This document shows positions 28,399 through 38,652 of a DNA stretch of 64,000 nucleotides, piece after piece. Made by a program: the position numbers and the translations under genes. The notes under the pieces were generated by a model. That model searched no databases. It had not been told where the DNA came from and saw only the letters and a program-made list of their open reading frames with translations. The DNA comes from Rhodopseudomonas palustris (lineage in GTDB: Bacteria > Pseudomonadota > Alphaproteobacteria > Rhizobiales > Xanthobacteraceae). How positions within the stretch are numbered: the first letter of the stretch is position 1; each line of letters starts with the position of its first letter. The stretch is taken from positions 1,465,104 to 1,529,103 of the forward strand of contig NZ_QKQS01000023.1 in NCBI RefSeq assembly GCF_003226555.1, written 5' to 3'.

Positions 28399-28620
28399 AT
28401 GGATTACCGGGAGATCATCACCATCGAGCCGGGGAAGCGCGGCGGTCGGCCTTGCATTCGCCATATGCGAATTGCGGTCGCGGATGTGCTCGGCTGGCTG
28501 GCAGATGGCCAGACGCCGGAAGAGATTATCTCCGATTTCCCGGAGCTGACCCAACAGGACATCCGTGCGGCGCTCGCGTATGCGGCGGATCGTGAACGGC
28601 GGCTCATCACGGCTTCGTAA
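28399..28620 (+). CDS. DUF433-family antitoxin-like protein
   Basis: 73 residues. The pattern ITIEPGKRGGRPCIRHMRIA, then VLGWLADGQTPEEIISDFPEL and DIRAALAYAADRE, is the DUF433 signature, a small helix-turn-helix antitoxin-like domain. Its TAA stop overlaps the start of the DUF5615 gene as TAATG, the coupling usual for these pairs. The gene is intact while its partner is broken. Confidence 0.87.
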   Translation: MDYREIITIEPGKRGGRPCIRHMRIAVADVLGWLADGQTPEEIISDFPELTQQDIRAALAYAADRERRLITAS

Positions 28621-28949
28621 TGAAGCTGCTGTTCGACCAGAACCTCAGCTTCAAGCTCTGTCGAGACGTCTCCGATCTTTTCCCGTGATCGTGCCACGTT
28701 CGCGATGTCGGCCTGACGGTGGCAGACGATCGGACGATATGGAGTTTCGCTCGGGCCAATCAGCTGACGATCGTTTCCAAGGACGCGGATTTTTCCGACA
28801 TGGCGATGCTGCTGGGGCCGCCGCCGAAAGTTATTTGGGTGCGCTCAGGAAATGGGTCGCGCGCCGCAATCGCGTTGTTGCTTCGAACCCATTCCGGTTT
28901 GATTGCGGAGTTCGAGGCCGATGATGCCGTCTGTCTGGAAATCTATTAG
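28620..28949 (+). pseudogene. DUF5615 (PIN-like) toxin gene with in-frame stop
   Basis: The frame begins MKLLFDQNLSFKL and would run 109 codons to TAG at 28949, ending in a normal DUF5615 sequence (VGLTVADDRTIWSF, IVSKDADFSDMA). Codon 23 (28686-28688) is TGA, directly after LFP, where relatives typically have glycine; GGA to TGA is one base change. Only a 22-residue peptide would be made unless the stop is read through or translation restarts at GTG 28719. The acidic residues of the PIN-like core (DQN, DD, KDAD) survive, so the lesion looks recent. Confidence 0.85.
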
Positions 28950-28982
28950 CGCAAAGACCGAGTTTTGAGTTTGATGGGTTGG

Positions 28983-29010
28983 TTGACATTGTATCGTGCG
29001 CGATATAAAT
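28983..29010 (+). promoter_or_regulatory. ohrR promoter
   Basis: A perfect -35 TTGACA (28983-28988) is followed after 15-16 bp by TATAAA/ATAAAT (29004-29010). The predicted transcript start, about 29016-29017, is 2-3 nt from the ohrR ATG at 29019, which has no Shine-Dalgarno. Confidence 0.7.
28992..29005. promoter_or_regulatory. OhrR operator at ohrR
   Basis: TATCGTGCGCGATA lies in the spacer of the ohrR promoter. Its exact reverse complement is present upstream of ohr at 29533-29546. Confidence 0.8.
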
Positions 29011-29018
29011 CACCCTCC

Positions 29019-29489
29019 ATGAAATCGCCCCAGACATCGTCACGCGCGCCGCGATCGGCGGACAAGCAGAAGCTCGAGAACCAGCTCTGCTTCGCGCTGT
29101 ATTCGACGCTGCTCGGGGTCAACAAGGTGTATCGCAGCCTGCTGCGCGAGTTCGACCTGACCTATCCGCAATATCTGGTGATGCTGGTGCTGTGGGAGAG
29201 AGACCAGATCAACGTGTCTGAGATCTGCGAGCAGCTCTATCTCGAGACGACCACGCTGACTCCGCTGCTGAAGCGGCTGGAGACGCGCGGGCTGATCAGC
29301 CGGCGGCGGTCGGCCGAGGACGAGCGGCAGGTGATCGTCGGCCTTACCGATGAGGGACGGGCGCTGCGCCAGCAGCTCAAGCACGTGCCGGACTGTCTTG
29401 GCACCGCGATGGGCGGTTCGCTCGACGACATCGTCGAGCTGCGTGACAAGCTGACCAAGCTCCGATCCAAGTTGTTTCAGGCCGCCTGA
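29019..29489 (+). CDS. ohrR: OhrR-type organic peroxide sensor (MarR family)
   Basis: 156 residues from ATG 29019. KLENQLCFALYSTLLGVNKV places the peroxide-sensing cysteine at Cys24. The winged helix follows: ISEICEQLYLETTTLTPLLK-like recognition region and RRRSAEDERQVIVGLTDEGR wing. In the family, oxidation of this Cys by organic hydroperoxide releases DNA and induces ohr. Both its own promoter and that of ohr carry the same 14-bp dyad. A longer frame from 28965 would start inside the promoter and is rejected. Confidence 0.93.
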   Translation: MKSPQTSSRAPRSADKQKLENQLCFALYSTLLGVNKVYRSLLREFDLTYPQYLVMLVLWERDQINVSEICEQLYLETTTLTPLLKRLETRGLISRRRSAEDERQVIVGLTDEGRALRQQLKHVPDCLGTAMGGSLDDIVELRDKLTKLRSKLFQAA

Positions 29490-29532
29490 TGCGGAAAGGG
29501 CGGCCGGACAAATCGACAAACGGCGCAAAAAA

Positions 29533-29546
29533 TATCGCGCACGATA
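29533..29546. promoter_or_regulatory. OhrR operator at ohr
   Basis: TATCGCGCACGATA, the exact reverse complement of the ohrR-side site, 68 bp before the ohr ATG and followed by a GATAAT -10-like sequence. Confidence 0.8.
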
Positions 29547-29613
29547 ATTATGCGAACGATGTAAATCGATCGCCGGATTTTTCCAAGACCCTCAACCCGA
29601 GAAGGACCACACC

Positions 29614-30039
29614 ATGTCAGTCGAGAAAGTTCTCTACCGCGCCACCGCCACTGCCACCGGAGGCCGCGACGGACGCGGCGTTAGCAGCGATGGCCATCTC
29701 GATGTCGCGCTCACGACGCCGAAGGAGCTCGGCGGCGGAGGCGGCGCCGGCACCAATCCGGAGCAGTTGTTCGCGGTCGGCTATTCGGCCTGCTTCCTCG
29801 GCGCGATGAAGTTCGTCGCCGGCCGCGACAAGCTGCCGATCCCGAAGGATGTCAGCGTCACCGGGGTGGTCGGCATCGGTCCGATCCCGACCGGCTTCGG
29901 CATCGAGGTGGAGCTGAAGATCAGCCTGCCCGGCATGGACCGCGAGCAGGCGCAGACGCTGGTCGATCGCGCCCATATCGTCTGCCCATATTCCAACGCT
30001 ACCCGCGGCAATATCGATGTGACGTTGACGCTGGTTTGA
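29614..30039 (+). CDS. ohr: Organic hydroperoxide resistance protein Ohr
   Basis: 141 residues, the family length. The peroxidatic Cys60 is in [10 protein letters not shown] and the resolving Cys near 124 in [11 protein letters not shown]. It reduces organic and fatty-acid hydroperoxides with lipoyl-dependent recycling in the cytoplasm. ATG 29614 follows GAGAAGGACC. Control by the adjacent ohrR is supported by the shared operator. Confidence 0.96.
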   Translation: MSVEKVLYRATATATGGRDGRGVSSDGHLDVALTTPKELGGGGGAGTNPEQLFAVGYSACFLGAMKFVAGRDKLPIPKDVSVTGVVGIGPIPTGFGIEVELKISLPGMDREQAQTLVDRAHIVCPYSNATRGNIDVTLTLV

Positions 30040-30080
30040 GGCCGCGCCGCCTCGCCAAGGCGGCCGTTGCCAACGCTGAC

Positions 30081-30193
30081 GTCATCGCCCGCGGACGCGG
30101 GCGACCCAGTATTCCAGGGCGCTTGTTGGTTCGCCGCGCGCTTGCCACGGAAGCTCTGCGATACTGGGTCGCCCGCATGCGCGGGGGACGACA
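30081..30193. repeat. Palindromic repeat GTCATCGCCCGCGGACGCGGGCGA family
   Basis: Left arm CGCCCGCGGACGCGGGCG then CCCAGTATTCCAG; right arm ATACTGGGTCGCCCGCATGC followed by GCGGGGGACGAC. It occupies the gap between the convergent ohr and IalB-family genes. Confidence 0.8.
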
Positions 30194-30269
30194 GCATTAT
30201 TCTGTTCGCCGGGTTATTGCGAAGTACAAGGACGCTTGCGTTAAACAGCCGTTCTCGCGCAAGACCCGC

Positions 30270-30818
30270 CTAAGGCAGCTTGTCGTAGCCTTCGCCGAGG
30301 CCGTTGAGGCTGAGCGGGAAGCCGATGCCTTCTTCCGGCGTTTCGAAGATGATGAAGGTCGCAGTCTTGGCGCTGCGGAGCTGGGCGAGAAGCTTGTCGT
30401 CCATCACCACCTCGGCGACGCAGCCGTTCGGGAGGCAGCGCACGAAGCCGGCGCGGCCGATGTCGGCGTTGTCGAGCTTGAGACCGAGGCCCGACGGCAG
30501 CAGCACGCCAAGCGGCGCCACCACGCGCATCAGCTTGCTCTTCTGATCGGCGGTCTTGAGGATGATCACGGTGAGGCCGGCGTTGGAGCGATCCTCCGCG
30601 ACCACGCTCTGGATCAGCGCGCATTGCTCGGCCTTGGCGCCGGGCGGGGTGTCGCAGCGGATCTGCCAGTCGCCATGCACCGATCGGACTGCGCCTTGGG
30701 CGGCAACACTCCCGCTGCCTGCCAGTGCGGTCAGCGCCAATACGCCGACCGTAAGCAGGGCGCCGGTGGCGGCACGTCGGCTTGGGGCAAGAAACGGCGA
30801 AAGTCTGGCAAAGCCCAT
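30270..30818 (-). CDS. Invasion-associated locus B (IalB) family protein
   Basis: 182 residues from ATG 30818. A signal peptide (VGVLALTALAGSGSVAAQG) precedes an IalB domain with VHGDWQIRCDTP, EQCALIQSVV, and RCLPNGCVAEVVMDDKLL including paired cysteines. Despite the name given in Bartonella, these envelope proteins are common in free-living alphaproteobacteria and their biochemical role is unknown. An upstream in-frame extension to 30989 is arginine-rich and unlikely. Confidence 0.85.
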   Translation of the reverse strand: MGFARLSPFLAPSRRAATGALLTVGVLALTALAGSGSVAAQGAVRSVHGDWQIRCDTPPGAKAEQCALIQSVVAEDRSNAGLTVIILKTADQKSKLMRVVAPLGVLLPSGLGLKLDNADIGRAGFVRCLPNGCVAEVVMDDKLLAQLRSAKTATFIIFETPEEGIGFPLSLNGLGEGYDKLP

Positions 30819-31230
30819 CAGAGGTGTTTCCGAGGTCGTAACGGGTGAACGATGCGATGTGTGGCGGGTTCCGACTGACCGCCAATGACGGCGCCATGAA
30901 GGCAGCTCGCGCGCCGGCGAATCAGGCTTCCGTGACGTTCGGGTGCTTTGCCTACAGCGAGGCCAGCATCTGTCAAGCCGACCGCACATTCCTTCGTGAG
31001 CGCGTCAGCGCCGCGAGACACGTGATGCCGTTGCCGATCAGGAAGCACCGGTTGTTTACGCGAGCTTATCTCAATCCTCATTGCGAGGCGCGCTGAATTG
31101 TGTTTCAAAAGTAGAATAAGAAGCGTTCGCACTTAGGCTACGCTTTTGTGCCGGACGCGACAAAAACTGAACGGCCTGTCACGCCGAATACGGCGGGCTT
31201 GCTGTGAGCAGGTATAGGGAGCGCGGCGGC
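30819..31230. other. Intergenic region between IalB-family gene and coxB
   Basis: 412 bp carrying the promoters of two divergent genes. I found no operator-like dyad, RNA gene or coding frame that I could support; a fragment CTCATTGCGAGGCGCGC near 31078 resembles part of the repeat at 36623. Confidence 0.4.
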
Positions 31231-32088
31231 ATGAGAATGTCGAAGGAGCGAATCGGCCAGTGGTCGCTGGGGTTGGCGATCGCCTGTTGTGCGGCAGCGG
31301 TCGGCGGGACTGCCTTCGCCGAGATGGGACAGCCCGCCCCGTGGGAGGTCACCCTCCAGCAGCCCGCCTCTCCGGTCATGGAAAACATCGTCTGGTTTCA
31401 CAGCTTCTTGCTGTGGCTGGTCACTCTGATCACGCTCTTCGTGCTGGCGCTGCTGGTGATCGTGGTGGTGAAGTTCAACGCCAAGGCCAACCCGGTCCCG
31501 TCCAAAACCACTCACCACACGCTGATCGAAGTGGCCTGGACGATTGTGCCGGTGCTGATCCTGGTCGCAGTCGCGGTGCCGTCGTTCCGTTTGTTGTTTC
31601 TTGAGCTCGACATTCCGAAGCCGGACCTCACCGTCAAGGCCACCGGCAACCAGTGGAACTGGACCTACACTTATCCGGACGACAAGATCGAGTTCACCTC
31701 GATCATGCTGACCGACGAAGAGAGGGCCAAGATGAATCCGGCGCCGCCTCGTCTGCTCGGTGTCGACAACGAGATGGTGGTGCCGGTCGACAAGGTGGTG
31801 CGGATCCAGACCACGGCTGCCGACGTGATCCATTCCTGGGCGGTCCCTTCGTTCGGCGTGAAGATCGACGCCATCCCCGGCCGGCTCAACGAAGCCTGGT
31901 TCAAGGCCACCAAGGAAGGCCGCTATTACGGACAGTGCTCCGAACTGTGTGGCCGCGACCACGCGTTCATGCCGATCGTCGTCCATGTGGTGAACGAGCA
32001 GGAGTATCAGGCCTGGAAGAAGAAGCAACAGGTCGCCTCGCGCATGCGTGACACATCCTACGCCTCAGCCGCTGCCGCCACGCGCTGA
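31231..32088 (+). CDS. coxB: Cytochrome c oxidase (aa3) subunit II
   Basis: About 285 residues from ATG 31231. A signal peptide, two membrane helices and a C-terminal cupredoxin domain. The CuA ligands are seen as HSWAVPSFGVK (His near 200) and GQCSELCGRDHAFMP (two Cys, His, Met near 236-247). The aromatic electron-entry motif GNQWNWTY is present. It takes electrons from cytochrome c and passes them to subunit I. First gene of the oxidase operon; GTG 31204 and ATG 31237 are other possible starts. Confidence 0.95.
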   Translation: MRMSKERIGQWSLGLAIACCAAAVGGTAFAEMGQPAPWEVTLQQPASPVMENIVWFHSFLLWLVTLITLFVLALLVIVVVKFNAKANPVPSKTTHHTLIEVAWTIVPVLILVAVAVPSFRLLFLELDIPKPDLTVKATGNQWNWTYTYPDDKIEFTSIMLTDEERAKMNPAPPRLLGVDNEMVVPVDKVVRIQTTAADVIHSWAVPSFGVKIDAIPGRLNEAWFKATKEGRYYGQCSELCGRDHAFMPIVVHVVNEQEYQAWKKKQQVASRMRDTSYASAAAATR

Positions 32089-32105
32089 GCGCGGCGGGAT
32101 CGTAA

Positions 32106-33782
<1,677 letters not shown>

Positions 33783-33854
33783 GACCGGTGAAGGAACCTG
33801 CATCCGCCGCCGCTGTTGCGACTGCGGATGCAGTCCGAAACGAAAGGTGAGACC

Positions 33855-34793
33855 TTGTCGGTTATCGATGCCAATCCGATCCCGCTTGCGCCCCGGATTT
33901 CCGAAGCCGGAGTTGCCGACTACATCGCGCTGCTGAAACCGCGGGTGATGTCCCTGGTGGTGTTCACCGCGCTGGTCGGCCTGCTGATGGCTCCCGGCAG
34001 TTTTCATCCGGTGCTGGCGATCACCGCGGTCATCTGCATCGCGGTCGGCGGCGGCGCGGCCGGTGCGCTGAACATGTGGTACGAGGATGACATCGACGCC
34101 AAGATGACGCGCACCGCCAACCGGCCGATTCCGCGCGGCCGGGTGACGCGACCCGAGGCGCTGACCTTCGGCATGACGCTGGCGTTCTTCTCGGTGGTGA
34201 CGCTCGGCATCCTGGTGAATTGGGTTGCTGCCGCGCTGCTCGCCTTCACCATCTTCTTCTACGTCGTGATCTATACGATGTGGCTGAAGCGCTGGACCGC
34301 GCAGAACATCGTGATCGGCGGCGCCGCCGGCGCGCTGCCGCCGGTGGTGGCCTGGGCCTCGGTCACCGGATCGCTCGCGGTCGAGCCGATCCTGCTGTTC
34401 CTGATCATCTTCTTCTGGACCCCGCCGCATTTCTGGGCGTTGGCGCTGTTCCGCAACGACGACTACGCCCGCGCCGGCGTGCCGATGCTGCCGGTCGTCG
34501 CCGGCCCGGATCACACGCGGCTGCAGATCCTGCTCTACACCGTGGCGCTGGTCGCAGTGGCGGCCGCGCCGTGGCCGCTCGGCTACTTCGGTGCGATCTA
34601 CGGCGTCGCGTCGCTCGCGCTCGGCGGCTGGATGCTGATGCTGGCGGTGCGGGTGTATCGCCATCGCTCCGGCAGCGCCGCGCTGCGCGCGACCCGCAAT
34701 CTGTTCAAGTTCTCGATCCTGTATCTGTTCGCACTGTTTGCGATTCTCCTGGTCGAGGTCGTTGCCGCGGCGGTTTTGCGGCTGATCGGATGA
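33855..34793 (+). CDS. ctaB: Protohaem IX farnesyltransferase (haem O synthase)
   Basis: 312 residues from TTG 33855 (GGTGAG just upstream); the subfamily usually starts [14 protein letters not shown], which follows this codon. About nine membrane helices and the prenyl-diphosphate motif [15 protein letters not shown]. It farnesylates haem B to haem O on the way to the haem A used by subunit I. Its TGA overlaps ATG 34790. Confidence 0.94.
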   Translation: MSVIDANPIPLAPRISEAGVADYIALLKPRVMSLVVFTALVGLLMAPGSFHPVLAITAVICIAVGGGAAGALNMWYEDDIDAKMTRTANRPIPRGRVTRPEALTFGMTLAFFSVVTLGILVNWVAAALLAFTIFFYVVIYTMWLKRWTAQNIVIGGAAGALPPVVAWASVTGSLAVEPILLFLIIFFWTPPHFWALALFRNDDYARAGVPMLPVVAGPDHTRLQILLYTVALVAVAAAPWPLGYFGAIYGVASLALGGWMLMLAVRVYRHRSGSAALRATRNLFKFSILYLFALFAILLVEVVAAAVLRLIG

Positions 34794-34804
34794 CGGAGGA
34801 CGCG

Positions 34805-34972
34805 ATGGAGCCAGGTCACAAGCAGCCGCCCGGCGTCGTTCTCACCGAGGCCCAGAAGAAACGCCAGCGCGAGCGTTCGATCGCGATTGCGGTGGCGCTC
34901 GGTGTGCTGGTGGTGCTGTTCTTCGCGGTCACCCTGGTCAAAGGGCCGGCGGTGCTGCAGCGGCCGATGTGA
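34805..34972 (+). CDS. coxF: Small CoxF-like membrane protein of the oxidase operon
   Basis: 55 residues from ATG 34805, which has GGAGG six bases upstream; ATG 34790 overlapping the ctaB stop is an alternative giving 60 residues. One membrane helix, [20 protein letters not shown], follows a charged segment [10 protein letters not shown]. Small genes in this slot between ctaB and ctaG are called coxF in related bacteria; function is not established. Its end overlaps a possible GTG start of ctaG. Confidence 0.8.
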   Translation: MEPGHKQPPGVVLTEAQKKRQRERSIAIAVALGVLVVLFFAVTLVKGPAVLQRPM

Positions 34973-34983
34973 GGGAGAAGCCG

Positions 34984-35610
34984 ATGTCACCGCCGCTCTC
35001 GCAAGCTCCGCAGCCGCCCGCGCCACGTCGCGGGCTCGGACGCGACACGATGGTGGCGGCGGTGTGCGGCCTCGTGGTCGCGCTGATGGTCGGCGCGTCG
35101 TTTGCCGCGGTGCCGTTCTACAATTGGTTCTGCCGGACGACCGGATTCAACGGCACCACGCAGGTGGCGCGCGCGGCGCCAAGCGCCGCGCCGCTCTCCC
35201 GGACCGTTACGGTCGGTTTCGATTCCAACGTCAACGGTCTGCCATGGAAATTCGAGCCCGAGCAGCGTGAGATCGAGGTCCCGATCGGCAAGGTGGTGAC
35301 GATCTACTACCGGGTCACCAACCTCTCCAAACACGCCACCACCGGGCAGGCGGCCTACAATGTCACGCCGCTGACCGTCGGATCCTACTTCACCAAGATC
35401 AACTGCTTCTGCTTCACCGAGCAGACATTGGCGGCCGGTGAAAGCCGCGACATGCCGGTGGTGTTCTACATCGATCCGGCGTTCGCCGCCGATTCGGAGA
35501 ACGACACCGTCAAGACCATCACTCTGTCCTACACCTACTACCCGGTGCGCGATCCGGCGCCGAAGCCGGTGGCTTCGAGCGATCCGGTGCCGCGCAAAGG
35601 CAATCTCTGA
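34984..35610 (+). CDS. ctaG: Cytochrome c oxidase copper chaperone CtaG (Cox11)
   Basis: 208 residues from ATG 34984 (GGGAGAAG upstream). One N-terminal membrane helix, then the periplasmic Cox11 domain with [17 protein letters not shown] and the copper-binding [10 protein letters not shown]. It delivers copper to the CuB site of subunit I. Confidence 0.95.
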   Translation: MSPPLSQAPQPPAPRRGLGRDTMVAAVCGLVVALMVGASFAAVPFYNWFCRTTGFNGTTQVARAAPSAAPLSRTVTVGFDSNVNGLPWKFEPEQREIEVPIGKVVTIYYRVTNLSKHATTGQAAYNVTPLTVGSYFTKINCFCFTEQTLAAGESRDMPVVFYIDPAFAADSENDTVKTITLSYTYYPVRDPAPKPVASSDPVPRKGNL

Positions 35611-35682
35611 CAGGAAACGCTGCAACAAGAACAGCCGGGATTAAGCATCGGCATCCCGGGGGGATCGAAACGGAGAGCGACC

Positions 35683-36537
35683 ATGGCCACGGCGCACGTC
35701 AAGCACCACGACTATCATCTCGTCGATCCGAGCCCCTGGCCGTTCGTCGGCTCGGTGTCGGCGTTCGTCATGGCGCTCGGCGCGGTGTCGTGGATGCACC
35801 AGATGTACCAGGGCGCGCCGATCGTATTCGGCGTCGGCGTCATCGGCGTGCTCTACACCATGGCGAGCTGGTGGAGCGACGTCATCCGCGAGGCGCAGTA
35901 TCAGCACGACCACACCCGCGTGGTGCAGCTCAGCCATCGCTACGGCATGATCCTGTTCATCGCCTCCGAGGTGATGTTCTTCGTCGCCTGGTTCTGGGCC
36001 TATTTCAATGCAGCGCTGTTCCCGGCCGATCCGGTCCACGCCGTCCGCGCCGAGCTGTTCGGCGGGGTATGGCCGCCGAAGGGGATCGAGACCTTCGACC
36101 CGTGGCATCTGCCGCTGCTCAACACGCTGATCCTGCTGACCTCCGGCACCACCGTCACCTGGGCCCATCACGCCCTGCTGCATAACGATCGCAAAGGCCT
36201 GAAACAGGGGCTGATCTTCACTATCCTGCTCGGCGCGACGTTCTCCTGCGTCCAGGTCTACGAGTACAGCCACGCCACGTTCTCGTTTGCCGGCAACGTC
36301 TACGGCGCGACCTTCTTTATGGCGACCGGCTTCCACGGCTTCCACGTGCTGGTCGGCACCATCTTCCTGCTGGTGTGCCTGATCCGCGCCTATGCGGGGC
36401 ACTTCACGCCGAAGCAGCATCTCGGATTCGAGTTCGCCGCTTGGTACTGGCACTTTGTCGACGTGGTCTGGCTGTTCCTGTTCGTCTGCATCTACGTCTG
36501 GGGCCATGGAGCCTCGACGATGGCACACGGCGGCTGA
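35683..36537 (+). CDS. coxC: Cytochrome c oxidase (aa3) subunit III
   Basis: 284 residues, seven membrane helices; [43 protein letters not shown] and [14 protein letters not shown] are hallmark segments. It stabilises the proton-pumping core. It follows ctaG after 72 bp. Confidence 0.96.
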   Translation: MATAHVKHHDYHLVDPSPWPFVGSVSAFVMALGAVSWMHQMYQGAPIVFGVGVIGVLYTMASWWSDVIREAQYQHDHTRVVQLSHRYGMILFIASEVMFFVAWFWAYFNAALFPADPVHAVRAELFGGVWPPKGIETFDPWHLPLLNTLILLTSGTTVTWAHHALLHNDRKGLKQGLIFTILLGATFSCVQVYEYSHATFSFAGNVYGATFFMATGFHGFHVLVGTIFLLVCLIRAYAGHFTPKQHLGFEFAAWYWHFVDVVWLFLFVCIYVWGHGASTMAHGG

Positions 36538-36622
36538 GCTCGACCGATCCGCGGGGAGCGGCCGGCGCGGTCGCCCTCCGTGCTTTCAAGGCTGCACGAT
36601 GATGAGCTTGCACCAATCCGTT

Positions 36623-36703
36623 ATTGCGAGGAGCGAAGCGACGAAGCAATCCAGGAGCGCCATGCACCGGGCCCTGGATTGCTTCGCCTTCGGCTCGCAA
36701 TGA
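36623..36703. repeat. Palindromic repeat ATTGCGAGGAGCGAAGCGACG family
   Basis: Left arm ATTGCGAGGAGCGAAGCGAC and GAAGCAATCCAGG; right arm CCTGGATTGCTTCGCCTTCG and GCTCGCAATGA. Translated it reads CEERSDEAIQ. Its last bases contain the ATG of the DUF983 gene. Confidence 0.85.
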
Positions 36704-37095
36704 CGGAGCGGATCGATCAGGCTCCCTCCGTCCTGCAAACCGCGCTACGCGGCATTGCCTGCCGCTGTCCGCGCTGCGGTGAGGGACGGTTGTACGCCGG
36801 CTTCCTGACGCTGGCGCCGCGTTGTGAGGTGTGCGACCTTGATTTCAGCTTCACCGATGTGGGCGACGGCGCAGCGGTGTTCACCATCCTGGTCGGCGGC
36901 GCGATCGTGGTGCTGTGTGCGCTGATCGTCGAAGTCAAATATCAGCCGCCGTACTGGGTGCATGCGGCACTCTGGCTGCCCTTGGTGCTGATCACGACGC
37001 TGCTGCCGCTGCGTTCGATCAAGGCGGCGTTGATCGCGCTGCAATTCCACCACAAGGCGCGGGAAGGTCGCTTGGTCGACCGCGAGCAGGAATGA
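36700..37095 (+). CDS. DUF983 family membrane protein
   Basis: 131 residues. CRCPRCGEGRLYAGFL and PRCEVCDLDF form a four-cysteine zinc-ribbon-like knuckle, then two membrane helices. DUF983 genes are regularly found between coxC and surf1, so a part in oxidase assembly is inferred from position only. The ATG at 36700 is supplied by the end of a palindromic repeat and has no Shine-Dalgarno. Its stop overlaps the surf1 start as ATGA. Confidence 0.87.
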   Translation: MTERIDQAPSVLQTALRGIACRCPRCGEGRLYAGFLTLAPRCEVCDLDFSFTDVGDGAAVFTILVGGAIVVLCALIVEVKYQPPYWVHAALWLPLVLITTLLPLRSIKAALIALQFHHKAREGRLVDREQE

Positions 37096-37874
37096 CCTCG
37101 GCCGCGGCGCACCGGCGCGGCACCGCCGGGATGAGCCTGATTGCGCTGACGATGGTGGCGGTGCTGCTGTCGCTCGGGGTCTGGCAATTGCAGCGCCGCG
37201 ACGAGAAGCACCGGCTGATCGCGGCGCTGCACGAGCGGCTTGCGGCCGAGCCGGTGGCGCTGCCGGTCGCGCGCGACTGGCCGTCGCTCGATCCGGTCCA
37301 TCACGAATTCCGTCGCGTCCGCTTCACCGCGACCTATCTGAAGCTACCCGACGCGATGGTGTATTCGTCCGGCTCGGCGGTGCGCGACGACGTCGCCGGC
37401 CCCGGCACCTGGGCATTCCTGCCGGCGCGGCTGCCGGACGGGCGCACCGTGGTGATCAATACCGGCTTCGTCCCCAACACCATGCAGCAGCGCGGCACCG
37501 AGGATCGCGCGATCGCGCCGCTGCTCACCGGCGAGCCGGCGACGCTGACCGGCTATTTGCGGTTTCCCGAGCACCCCGGCCTGTTCACCGCTTCGCCGAA
37601 CGTCGACAAGCGGCTCTGGTTCACCCGCGACGTACCGGCGATGGCCGTCGCGCTCGGCTGGGACCGGCCGGCCGAACTGGCGCCGTTCTACGTCGATTTG
37701 GAAGCGCCGGTGCCCGCCAGCGGCGTGCCGAAGCCCGGGCCGCTGGGCGTGCATCTGCGCGACAACCATCTGCAATACGCCATCACCTGGTTCGGGCTGG
37801 CGCTGGCGGTGACGATCGCATTCGTGGTCTGGCTGTTCGGGCAGAGCCGGCGCTCCGCCGCAGCGGTCGGTTGA
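37092..37874 (+). CDS. surf1: SURF1-family oxidase assembly factor
   Basis: 260 residues from ATG 37092. Two membrane helices (near residues 15-33 and close to the C-terminus, NHLQYAITWFGLALAVTI) flank a periplasmic domain containing VVINTGFVP. SURF1 helps insert haem a into subunit I. Last gene of the oxidase cluster. Confidence 0.93.
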   Translation: MTSAAAHRRGTAGMSLIALTMVAVLLSLGVWQLQRRDEKHRLIAALHERLAAEPVALPVARDWPSLDPVHHEFRRVRFTATYLKLPDAMVYSSGSAVRDDVAGPGTWAFLPARLPDGRTVVINTGFVPNTMQQRGTEDRAIAPLLTGEPATLTGYLRFPEHPGLFTASPNVDKRLWFTRDVPAMAVALGWDRPAELAPFYVDLEAPVPASGVPKPGPLGVHLRDNHLQYAITWFGLALAVTIAFVVWLFGQSRRSAAAVG

Positions 37875-37964
37875 CGCGGCGGCTTGGCCGGGCTTCGGCG
37901 GATCGTGTAGGATCGTACGGAAGCGCTGGTCCGGTTCAGCCCTTGTGGGTCCAGGAGCCACCTC

Positions 37965-38195
37965 ATGCCGTCAAGCTACAGCTACTCGGTCATTCTCGAG
38001 CCCCAGGAAGGGGGCGGCTTCACTGTGCTCGTCCCGGCGCTGCCGGAGGTGGTGACCGAGGGCGACACCGAGCAGGAAGCGCTCGCCAATGCCGAGGAGG
38101 CGATCCGTGCAGTCCTCGCCTACAGGCGGGATCAAGGAAGGGCGCCTCCATCCGATGCGCATCCCGAAATTCGCCACGTGACGGTGGCCGCCTGA
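37965..38195 (+). CDS. hicB: HicB-like antitoxin
   Basis: 76 residues. YSYSVILEPQEGGGFTVLVP, then ALPEVVTEGDTEQEALANAE and AIRAVLAY, is the partial RNase H-like HicB fold. AGGAGCC precedes the ATG. The HicA gene starts one base after the stop codon, but it is frameshifted. Confidence 0.9.
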   Translation: MPSSYSYSVILEPQEGGGFTVLVPALPEVVTEGDTEQEALANAEEAIRAVLAYRRDQGRAPPSDAHPEIRHVTVAA

Positions 38196-38196
38196 C

Positions 38197-38432
38197 ATGG
38201 TCGGCGGCCGGCTACCGGTCGTCAACGGCAGGCGGGTAATTCAGGCGCTCATGAGAACGGGTTTTGTCGTCGATCGGATCGTCGGCAGTCACTATGTTCT
38301 GGTATATCCGGGCGATCCGGCGCGCACCGTGACCGTTCCAGTCCATGCAGACGTGACCTGAAGCCCGGTACACTGCGATCGCTTATCCGGCAAACCGGCC
38401 TGACGGTGGACGAGTTCACTGAGGTTCTTTGA
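38197..38432 (+). pseudogene. hicA: HicA-like mRNA interferase gene, frameshifted
   Basis: From ATG 38197 the frame reads RLPVVNGRRVIQALMRTGFV, includes the catalytic His32 in GSHYVLVYP, and stops at TGA 38359-38361 after VPVHADVT (54 residues). The +1 frame then gives LKPGTLRSLIRQTGLTVDEF and TEVL to TGA 38430-38432, the normal HicA end. Restoring one G after CATGCAG (near 38350) would give HAGRDLKPG, so a single-base deletion explains it. The lost part is the C-terminal helix. Confidence 0.85.
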
Positions 38433-38652
38433 AGTCGTATCGCCAAACCAGCGCACATGATGCATCGGATGCGACGTGCAGCGACGGTATCGTGCTGCCC
38501 CGCCTGATCGGGCGATCGAGGACTTCTGCGATGGGAGTGATTTCCCCTGCGCCTCAAACTCCTTTATGGTGAGGCCGATTTCACCCACGCGTGAGACTGA
38601 ACTCGATCAATATCAAAGGCTTGGGCGTTGGGCCGGGCCTTTGGAGGCACCC

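Noticed and set aside
28686-28688. TGA read as selenocysteine in the DUF5615 gene
   Set aside because: No SECIS-like hairpin is evident just downstream, and relatives have glycine there, so a nonsense mutation is simpler.
30036-30848. 270-codon plus-strand frame opposite the IalB-family gene
   Set aside because: It starts within a palindromic repeat and is antisense to a gene with signal peptide and family motifs.
38340-38361. Programmed frameshift in hicA
   Set aside because: There is no slippery heptamer or downstream stimulatory structure; loss of one G from a GG explains it.
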